Of a DNA stretch of 12,402 nucleotides, positions 6,657-12,402 are shown piece by piece (positions within the stretch are counted from its first letter, which is position 1; each line of letters opens with the position of its first letter). This stretch comes from Strigomonas culicis (lineage: Eukaryota; Euglenozoa; Kinetoplastea; Trypanosomatida; Trypanosomatidae), in NCBI GenBank assembly GCA_000482145.1, contig AUXH01000569.1, forward strand, positions 1 through 12,402, written 5' to 3'. A program made the position numbers and the translations under genes. The notes beneath the pieces were generated by a model, which did no database searches, was not told where the DNA came from, and saw only the letters and a program-made list of their open reading frames with translations.

Positions 6657-8366
6657 ATGACCGACTTTAAAAAGGTAGCTGTTCCGGTCAGCGTGTGCAC
6701 GAACGTGGTCCCGCTGAAACCAGCAGCAATTGACATGACCACTGCCGAGCTAGCTGAGTGCTTCCAGAACGCCCGTCGCAGTAACGTGCACACGCAGCCT
6801 GTCATTTCGAACCCGAAGGAGATTAAAAAAGCGATCGAGCGCCTGGATGGGTTCCACTCGTCCCAGCTGAATCGCTTCCTCTACGGCTATATGTACCCGA
6901 ACAGCACGATTCCCAACTACGTGCTGAATGAGATCCGCACCTTTTGCGTGAACGTGGATAGCGAGTGGGTGTCCAAGTGCCAGAACGTCGCCGCCGGCGT
7001 GCTGGTGCGGGAGCTGCACACCAGGGCGGCGAACATCATCCCGCGCGCGAGCTTCGACGACCCCATCGCGCTCGCGCAGCTGCGGCGTAGCCTGCCGGCC
7101 ATCAAGCACGTGCCAAAGGTCTCGATCCAGAACATGCACTTCAAATTTGTCGGCAACTTTTCCACGGACCCGGACGCCAATACCAAAATCTATACCGCGC
7201 GCGTGAAGCTCATGAACAACGGCAATCACAGCATCATCATTGAGGTCACACAGACGCAGACCGTCATTGACGGCATCTCTGTCGACAACCGCTACGTGGA
7301 GTCCACCTTACAGAAGCAAGAGCTGAAGCGCGGGGAGTCCATCGACGTGAACTTTAGCATTCGCGAGGCCCCGCGCCGTGGGTTCTCCGATTTCCAGCAG
7401 CTCGTTGTGCTCACCATCGATGGCGTCATCCGCTATTTCATTACGCTGTGCGTTGTCTCGCCGCGGCAGAAGATCTTCGGACAGCGCTTCCCCAGCTGCC
7501 TCCCCCTTCGCGTGGAGCACTCGCCGCTCGGCCCGTACGCGGCGCCCATGATGCTGCAGCTTCTCAAGCACCAGCTGCTGCGCCAGCAGGGCCTCTCCAG
7601 CCCGGCTGTGGTGCACCTCTTCACGGACCGGTCCGTGAACTTCCGGCCGCACAATCAAGAGACGATGCGAGAGGTGATGCGCGTGAAGGAGCTGCTCGAG
7701 GAGCAGATGAATCTGCTGGACATCCTCGACTCCTTCTGGAACTCGCAGCCGGACGCGAAAAAGGCGCCGATTGCGCGACGCTACCAGCCGCCCTGCTCGG
7801 CTGCGCAGCCCGCCGGCTACCTGCCGGGCGTGGACCTCCCGACGGTGGGGAGCACCTCTGGCATGGTCACGCTCTTCCCCAACGCCGCGACGCGGGTGCC
7901 GGACGTGTTGTCGCGCGCGCCGCCGGCGGTGACGGCCGGCGTAATCCTGCTGGTGTTGGCGGAGATGGAGATGGACATCTTTGACGCCTCCTTCCTCAAC
8001 TGCGATGCGCTCAGCTACTTCGAGTCCATGACGCCGCACTACAAAGGCGTCATCCTGTGGGTGCTGGACTTGTGCTGCGCGCTGCTCTTCAACAAGGCGG
8101 TCAACGGGTGCACGGAGCGTGGCCTTGCGCTCACCTTTGCGTCCGTCCTAGCGCGACCGATGCGCGCGTCGAGAAAGGCGGCGGACGACGACGATGCGCC
8201 GGTGTCCACGGAGGCGTTCGAGGCGGCCGCCGACCCGTCTGCCACACGGGCCGATGCGGCGGAGCAGATCACTTTCCCGGTCGAGGTGGCGCACCGGCAG
8301 AATATAGTGACGGCCCTCCTCGCGTGGCTGGCCGTGTACCAGGATAAGTTCACTAGAAATGCATGA
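6657..8366 (+). CDS. ASH-domain plus RhoGAP-like protein (OCRL/INPP5B C-terminal-like)
   Basis: A 569-residue soluble protein. Residues 1-150 are helical and unassigned. Residues about 152-268 look like an ASH/immunoglobulin-like beta domain: KIYTARVKLMNNGNHSIIIE (177-196), LKRGESIDVNFSIR (223-236), and QLVVLTIDGVIRYFITL (248-264). Residues about 285-565 resemble a RhoGAP fold: VVHLFTDRSVNFR (318-330), AVTAGVILLVLAEMEMDIFD (424-443), YKGVILWVLDLC (462-473) and GLALTFASVLARP (489-501), the last matching the family's LA-x-x-F-GPNL block. ASH followed by RhoGAP is the C-terminal arrangement of OCRL and INPP5B, where it binds Rab GTPases and endocytic adaptors, but no 5-phosphatase domain is present. 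The GAP Asn is V497 and the usual FLRELPEP wording is lost, so GAP activity is doubtful. Acidic inserts lie at 362-420 and 503-540. The start is the first ATG after a strong pyrimidine tract and AG at 6630-6631, although the frame is open upstream to 6375. Confidence 0.9.
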   Translation: MTDFKKVAVPVSVCTNVVPLKPAAIDMTTAELAECFQNARRSNVHTQPVISNPKEIKKAIERLDGFHSSQLNRFLYGYMYPNSTIPNYVLNEIRTFCVNVDSEWVSKCQNVAAGVLVRELHTRAANIIPRASFDDPIALAQLRRSLPAIKHVPKVSIQNMHFKFVGNFSTDPDANTKIYTARVKLMNNGNHSIIIEVTQTQTVIDGISVDNRYVESTLQKQELKRGESIDVNFSIREAPRRGFSDFQQLVVLTIDGVIRYFITLCVVSPRQKIFGQRFPSCLPLRVEHSPLGPYAAPMMLQLLKHQLLRQQGLSSPAVVHLFTDRSVNFRPHNQETMREVMRVKELLEEQMNLLDILDSFWNSQPDAKKAPIARRYQPPCSAAQPAGYLPGVDLPTVGSTSGMVTLFPNAATRVPDVLSRAPPAVTAGVILLVLAEMEMDIFDASFLNCDALSYFESMTPHYKGVILWVLDLCCALLFNKAVNGCTERGLALTFASVLARPMRASRKAADDDDAPVSTEAFEAAADPSATRADAAEQITFPVEVAHRQNIVTALLAWLAVYQDKFTRNA

Positions 8367-8841
8367 ACATAGAACACGGTGTGCCACATGGGGCAATCAG
8401 TTTACACATATGCATGCTTATGTGTCTAGCGTTTTTTTTTTTTGTTGTTGCTGTTGATTATCGGTTGCTCTTTCCCTTTCTCCTTCCTTTAATATATATT
8501 GGACCGTTGTTCTCTTTTTTTTTTTTGGTGTGTTCTCGTAAGGCGTCACCCGGCGTTCGCCATCCTGTGTCTTTCATTGGAAAGTGAAAGTGGGCATGAT
8601 GCGCACACCCGTCGACGAATATCGTACTGCCATGTGAAGCACCGTCATCGCAGGGCTTGTGCCCTATACCACGAAACAAACAATCTGAACAATACCATGT
8701 GTATGGCTGTCCCCATGCGGCAGAGCATCGACCTCCTTTCGCCCTTCTTCTCCCCCTTCTGTTGACCCTGCTGTTCGTTTCACTCTCGGTGGTAGTGAAA
8801 CTCACAAGAGTATTTAGACTACATCACCTCTTCACTCCGAG
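8367..8841. other. Intergenic spacer, genes 5-6
   Basis: About 475 bp. Two T12 runs lie near 8432-8443 and 8515-8526. A stretch of balanced composition (about 8535-8730) has no recognisable gene or RNA. The acceptor for the next gene lies at 8794-8795. Confidence 0.7.
8731..8795 (+). promoter_or_regulatory. Pyrimidine tract and candidate trans-splice acceptor of the SPC12-like gene
   Basis: A T/C-rich stretch from 8731 to about 8787 has no AG before 8794-8795. The leader to the ATG at 8842 would be about 46 nt and has no ATG. Confidence 0.6.
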
Positions 8842-9228
8842 ATGGAGACCCAAAATGCGGAGCCGAAGCCTGCACTCCACCCCCTGGCACGGAAGGTCGC
8901 TGGGCTGCTCTCGCCCATGTCGCTCGCAGACCAGCAACGCGCCTACACGTCCTCACACAAAATCATTTTTGTCGCCTTGGCCGTGTCGTTTCCAATCGCC
9001 TACGCTTTAGAAAACATATTTATTACTGTAGTAAGTGTTTGCGTCGCTACAGGCATCTCGTTGGCTCTCTTTCTCCCGAACTGGAGTCAGCGAAGAGATG
9101 AGGAGGTCCACTGGGCAGACGACACCGCTGTGTACAACTACTACCAGGAGCTGGAGGCGCGGAAGAAGGCTGCGGCTGCACCGGCAGCCGCAGCGGATGA
9201 CGCTTCGGGTAAGGTCAAGAAAGAGTGA
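8842..9228 (+). CDS. Signal peptidase complex subunit 1 (SPC12/SPCS1)-like membrane protein
   Basis: A 128-residue protein. Residues 25-38 (PMSLADQQRAYTSS) lead into a two-helix hairpin with helices at about 39-56 and 59-78 and a very short loop. It is followed by PNWSQRR (79-85) and a tryptophan at 91. Hydrophilic ends flanking two closely spaced helices, then P-x-W, basic residues and a second Trp, match the layout of the SPC12/SPCS1 family. That non-catalytic ER subunit of the signal peptidase complex influences which membrane segments are cleaved. The length is also close to family members (about 80-130). The C-terminal tail is an Ala-rich stretch ending in lysines (KVKKE), with the last two Lys near the KKxx pattern. 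The assignment rests on topology and a few residues, so another small ER membrane protein is possible. The ATG follows a pyrimidine tract and AG at 8794-8795 and has no upstream ATG in the leader. Confidence 0.9.
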   Translation: METQNAEPKPALHPLARKVAGLLSPMSLADQQRAYTSSHKIIFVALAVSFPIAYALENIFITVVSVCVATGISLALFLPNWSQRRDEEVHWADDTAVYNYYQELEARKKAAAAPAAAADDASGKVKKE

Positions 9229-9581
9229 AAGACATGCCTTTTTCCACTGCCAACTGACCCATCTCAGTGGTGCCTATTGAACTGCAAGGACAGTTGTTGC
9301 CGATTACACACACACAACCGCACGTATACCGATGCGCTTGAGCCTCAAGATCAACGTCAGAACTCTTAATTATAGTCGCGTATGTTCGTATCATTCGTAT
9401 CAGTGCTATGCGGTGCACGTGTTTCGTATCATGGTACAATTTTTTTTTTCTTTACGTCTTCCTTCACTTCCCTCATCTCTCCTGAGAAAGGCGGTCTCTT
9501 ATTCTTTGCGCTTCGTTTCAACTCTTCCTTCTCCTTCCCCTCCCCCCTCTGTTGTTTTTCTTTCTCTCCCTCTTTCGCGAG
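9229..9581. other. Intergenic spacer, genes 6-7
   Basis: About 350 bp containing a short CA repeat near 9306-9316, a T10 run at 9440-9449 and two consecutive pyrimidine-rich stretches before the MORN-VPS9 gene. No gene is seen. Confidence 0.7.
9440..9486 (+). promoter_or_regulatory. Pyrimidine tract and candidate trans-splice acceptor of the MORN-VPS9 gene
   Basis: Ten T residues followed by T/C-rich sequence end at the first AG, 9485-9486, giving a leader of about 95 nt. A second pyrimidine stretch (about 9525-9577) ends in an AG at 9580-9581 directly touching the ATG at 9582; using it would leave no leader for that ATG, so I prefer the first. Confidence 0.55.
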
Positions 9582-11993
9582 ATGACTGAATGTGCGTCGC
9601 CCTCGCGCAGTGACGAGCCGCACAAGTACAGTTTAGACAGTCCCTTCTTGGCCCCCTTTTTAGCGCACCTGTCGCTAGCGCGCGCGGGCAGCCATGCGAG
9701 TGGTGAGGTACCGGGTGTGCGCATGACGCTGGGTGACGCGCTCTACCGGGACGTCGCCCGCCCGGGCGAGGGCGCGCTGCTGTCGCCCCAGGGGCGTCAC
9801 GCGTACGTAGGCAGCTTCGCCCAGAAGCGGAGAGACGGCTGCGGCACGCTCATCACGGACGACCTGGTGCTGTCGTGCAGGTGGCAGCGGAATAAGGCGG
9901 ACTTCACGCACGTCGCGCGCGTCGCGTACCGTGACGGGAGCCGCTACGTGGGGCACGTCGCGGCTGCCGTGGCGAAGGGCGGCGCGGCGCCGCCGGAGGG
10001 GCTCTCCCCCTTCTCCGCGTGGGTGCGGACGCTGCGCGTGCTGCGGTGCGGATGGGGCGAGCTGGTGACCGCGGCCGGCGAGCGCCTCTGCGGGGAGTGG
10101 GAGCGGGATGAGCCGCAGGGCTTCGGCTGCTACCTGTCGCCCGCCGCGGACCGCTACATCGGCTGCTTCCGGGCCGGCGTGTTCGACGGGCCGGGCACGC
10201 TCTACCTGAGCCCGGCCACCGCCGCCACCGGCCGCGTGCCCCGTGGCTTTGCCGCGTGCGGCGGCTGGGAGGGTGGGGCCGAGGCCGCGCCGCAGCCCAT
10301 GTTCACGGGCCCGGAGGGCCAGTGGGAGGGCACGCTCGTCGAGGGTGGCTGGCACGGTGGGCAGCTCGACGGCGAGGCGCGCTGGACGCTCCCCTGCGGC
10401 GCGCAGCTGGGGGCGGCGTGGCGGGGCGCGCAGATCGCCGCCGATGGCGAAATCGCGGCGCCGCTCGCCGTGCCGCCGGTCGGCGCCGCGCGCGCGTACA
10501 CGTGGCGGTCGGGGCCGCAGTGGGACCCGCTCCTGCCGCCGCCCGCGGCGGGGAGCGGCCGGCGCGAGCCCGGCGCCGGGACGGCGGGCGCCGCGCTGCA
10601 GCTGCTGGCGAGCGACGCGCGCCTGCAGACGGCGCTGCGGCACTTCCTGCGCTGCTTCTACTTTCTGTACGGCAGCTGCGGGTCGCCCGCGGAGGGCGGC
10701 GCGGGCGTGGTGCCCGGCGCGGGCGGCAGCCGGCTGGGCTGGTGCGTCGCGCAGAGCGTGTACGGTGGCTGTATCCACCACGCGCGCGGCCGCCCCCTGA
10801 ACACGGCGGATGTCAACCTGGCGCTCATGGACCTCCTCTCCTTCGCGCGCAGCGTGCTGCGGTGGGTGCGGCAGGCGCTCGTGGACGACGGTGCCGCGGT
10901 GCCGGAGCGCGTGGTCGGCCGGTGGGTCGCGGACCGCGTCCTGCGCGGCGCGGCGGGCGTGCTGCCGAACCTCTACTGCCAGGCGTACCGCGCGGCGGAG
11001 CGCGAGCTCGGCGAGGCGCTGAGCCGCCTGCGCCCCGGCCTCTCCCTGGACGACATGGGCGTCCACTTCGCGCGGGAGCGGCTGTTCGAGCAGCTGTTCG
11101 ACCCCTACGCGGACGCCGTGCGCACCGCCGAGCAGCTCGGGCGTGGGCACACCCTCACCCGCGAGCTGCAGATCGTGACGCAGTGGTCCAAAGAGATCGA
11201 CCTCTCCACCCGCCTCGCCATGGACACGGAGGCGGGCGCGCGCCGGCCGCCGTTGGGTGGTGCCGATGACCTGCTGCCCATCCACCAGTACGTGCTGACG
11301 CGCAGCCGGGTGGACGCCCTGTACGCCCATGCGAAGCTGCTGGCGGACATGGTCATGGAGCCCATGTTCGCGGACCCCTCCAGCGAAGAGAGCTTTAGCG
11401 TGATGACACTGCATGTGTGCGTGCTGGCGCTCTCCCAGCTGCACCCCGGCGTGCGCGACGGCGAGGGCGTCCTCGTTCCCTTCCCGCTGGAGTGCGCGCG
11501 GGTCGCGGCGCAGGTCCGGTGCGTGGCGCGTTGGGTGCGGGCCGCTGATCAGTGGTGCGCGCCGACCGGGTGGGGCGCGCGGGAGCTGGAGAGTGTGGTG
11601 CGTCTGTACATGAGCACGTGGGTGCCGCACGTGGTCAGTGCCCTGTCCACCCGCGCGCGCTCGACCGGCGCGCACGTTCCCCTCACCGACGCCATTTTCG
11701 AGCGGGCGACCTGTTCACAGATGCTGCTCAACCACCCACCCGTGCCGCCGTCGGTTCGTGCCTTATGCTTGTGGGTGGGCGGCAAGCTGCTGCTGTCCTG
11801 CTGCAGCGCAACGCTTCAGATGCGCTTGCCGGACGGCACGTCAGGTGCACTTGCGGACTGGGACTTTGTCTCTCAGGCGGTTTCCGTCAGCGGCACTGTT
11901 CTCGAGCTGGATCAGTTTTCTATCACGGTTAGTGTGCGCATACCCCTGAGTGGGTTGAGAAGAGTTTCAGAGCTGCTTTTGGAGTTGCTGTAG
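9582..11993 (+). CDS. MORN-repeat and VPS9-domain protein, alsin (ALS2)-like putative Rab5-type GEF
   Basis: An 803-residue protein. The N-terminal third carries about four to five MORN-type repeats: YVGSFAQKRRDGCGTL (75-90), CGEWERDEPQGFGCYL (170-185), YIGCFRAGVFDGPGTLYL (192-209) and WEGTLVEGGWHGGQLDGEARW (about 248-268). MORN repeats bind lipid or help assemble membranes. A Pro/Gly/Ala-rich linker (300-337) precedes a helical region (338-555). Residues about 556-620 carry the VPS9 core: GADDLLPIHQYVLTRSRVDA (560-579), then HAKLLADMV and, after a short gap, SVMTLHVCVLAL. The conserved acidic pair is D562-D563. The usual catalytic Tyr region reads SEESFSVMTL, with Phe or Ser in that place. 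MORN then VPS9 is the C-terminal layout of alsin, a Rab5 exchange factor; the RCC1, DH and PH domains of alsin are absent. Residues 620-803 are unassigned. The ATG chosen is the first after the AG at 9485-9486; the frame is open from a TTG at 9552, and the next ATG is 9723. This is the most GC-rich gene in the window. Confidence 0.92.
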   Translation: MTECASPSRSDEPHKYSLDSPFLAPFLAHLSLARAGSHASGEVPGVRMTLGDALYRDVARPGEGALLSPQGRHAYVGSFAQKRRDGCGTLITDDLVLSCRWQRNKADFTHVARVAYRDGSRYVGHVAAAVAKGGAAPPEGLSPFSAWVRTLRVLRCGWGELVTAAGERLCGEWERDEPQGFGCYLSPAADRYIGCFRAGVFDGPGTLYLSPATAATGRVPRGFAACGGWEGGAEAAPQPMFTGPEGQWEGTLVEGGWHGGQLDGEARWTLPCGAQLGAAWRGAQIAADGEIAAPLAVPPVGAARAYTWRSGPQWDPLLPPPAAGSGRREPGAGTAGAALQLLASDARLQTALRHFLRCFYFLYGSCGSPAEGGAGVVPGAGGSRLGWCVAQSVYGGCIHHARGRPLNTADVNLALMDLLSFARSVLRWVRQALVDDGAAVPERVVGRWVADRVLRGAAGVLPNLYCQAYRAAERELGEALSRLRPGLSLDDMGVHFARERLFEQLFDPYADAVRTAEQLGRGHTLTRELQIVTQWSKEIDLSTRLAMDTEAGARRPPLGGADDLLPIHQYVLTRSRVDALYAHAKLLADMVMEPMFADPSSEESFSVMTLHVCVLALSQLHPGVRDGEGVLVPFPLECARVAAQVRCVARWVRAADQWCAPTGWGARELESVVRLYMSTWVPHVVSALSTRARSTGAHVPLTDAIFERATCSQMLLNHPPVPPSVRALCLWVGGKLLLSCCSATLQMRLPDGTSGALADWDFVSQAVSVSGTVLELDQFSITVSVRIPLSGLRRVSELLLELL

Positions 11994-12402
11994 TCTTCGT
12001 TCGCTTGTAATACTATTGCTGTATTGAAATGGAAACGGAACAGGGAGTCCAGCAGAGTGAAGTAAAAGAAAACAGAAAAAAAAGTTTGTCTTCTTGTGTC
12101 CTACCGCATCACGCATTGTTTTTCCTTTCCCCCGCCTCTCCTTCTCAATCGGCCTCTGCGTGTGAATGATGTAGGTATTTCGTGATTAAAAATCAAAATA
12201 TAATAAAAGAACATAAATTGCAAAAAGGAAAAAGGATTGTTAGGATCTTAATACATCCTTTTATTATTGTTTACTCTTGCTTTTTTATACTTTGTAATTT
12301 CTGTACCTTAACTGTGTATCTGTTTTTTTTTTTTCTTTGCTTGTCAGTAGTTTTTTCTTCATTCTTGATTTTAAAAAGGAAAAAAAACATAAATATTTGT
12401 GC
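11994..12402. other. 3' flank of gene 7 with AT-rich tail
   Basis: About 410 bp without a gene. From about 12180 the sequence turns strongly AT-rich with many A and T runs, in sharp contrast to the GC-rich coding DNA just upstream. It ends with a pyrimidine tract and AG, suggesting the + strand unit continues. Confidence 0.7.
12323..12347 (+). promoter_or_regulatory. Pyrimidine tract and candidate acceptor of a gene beyond the window
   Basis: A run of twelve T continued by T/C (12323-12342) is followed by CAG ending at 12347. This is the same arrangement seen before the other genes, so the transcription unit probably continues to the right of the window on the + strand. No coding start is visible before the end. 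Confidence 0.4.

Noticed and set aside
7308..8039. 243-codon - strand open frame within the ASH-RhoGAP gene
   Set aside because: Compositionally biased antisense shadow with no domain or processing signal of its own.
8499..8765. Short open frames in the spacer before the SPC12-like gene
   Set aside because: No conserved-looking sequence, no coding bias, and overlap with the pyrimidine tract of the next gene.
9552..9581. TTG-initiated extension of the MORN-VPS9 protein
   Set aside because: Non-ATG start inside a pyrimidine-rich leader; the Phe/Leu-rich residues reflect base composition.
9675..11675. Very long open frame on the - strand (666 codons) opposite the MORN-VPS9 gene
   Set aside because: It lies antisense to a gene with recognisable domains, its protein is a low-complexity Arg/Ala/His-rich product, and stop codons are rare by chance in this GC-rich DNA.
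1..12402. tRNA, rRNA, snoRNA, CRISPR array, transposon or integrated virus
   Set aside because: No cloverleaf, repeat-spacer pattern, transposase, reverse transcriptase or terminal inverted repeats were noticed in any spacer.

Overview
The window looks like a piece of a kinetoplastid (trypanosomatid) nuclear chromosome. All seven supported genes lie on the + strand, are intronless and follow one another without a break. Six of them have a long pyrimidine tract followed by an AG shortly before the first ATG, which is the signal for spliced-leader trans-splicing in polycistronic transcription units. No bacterial-type ribosome binding sites, operator sites, tRNAs, rRNAs, CRISPR arrays or insertion sequences were seen. 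Coding DNA is very GC-rich while the spacers are T-rich with (CT)n, (GT)n and poly-T runs. The genus cannot be fixed from the sequence. The spacers are short (about 310-525 bp), more compact than I expect for Leishmania, while the GC content is higher than I expect for Trypanosoma brucei.

Layout, left to right: (1) 55-1380, a conserved-looking membrane-anchored protein with a possible very degenerate TraB/TIKI-like domain; (2) 1782-2645, a DHHC zinc-finger protein S-palmitoyltransferase; (3) 3034-3909, a PEX10-type peroxisomal/glycosomal RING E3 ligase; (4) 4222-6132, a leucine-rich-repeat plus EF-hand protein with an unassigned helical middle block; (5) 6657-8366, an ASH (immunoglobulin-like) plus RhoGAP-like protein resembling the C-terminal half of OCRL/INPP5B without the phosphatase; (6) 8842-9228, a two-helix membrane protein resembling signal peptidase complex subunit 1; (7) 9582-11993, a MORN-repeat plus VPS9-domain protein resembling the C-terminal half of alsin (ALS2). 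The last 220 bp are strikingly AT-rich and end with a new pyrimidine tract and AG, probably the leader of a gene beyond the window.

Functionally, most of the genes concern membranes and organelles: lipid modification of proteins, glycosome biogenesis, ER signal cleavage, and two proteins whose animal relatives work with Rab5-type GTPases on endosomes (5 and 7). Trypanosomatid neighbours share transcription but usually not function, so this theme may be chance. The most interesting items are the two reduced architectures, ASH-RhoGAP without a phosphatase and MORN-VPS9 without RCC1/DH/PH, followed by the LRR/EF-hand protein, the possible alternative trans-splice sites upstream of gene 5, and the near-zero leader of gene 1.
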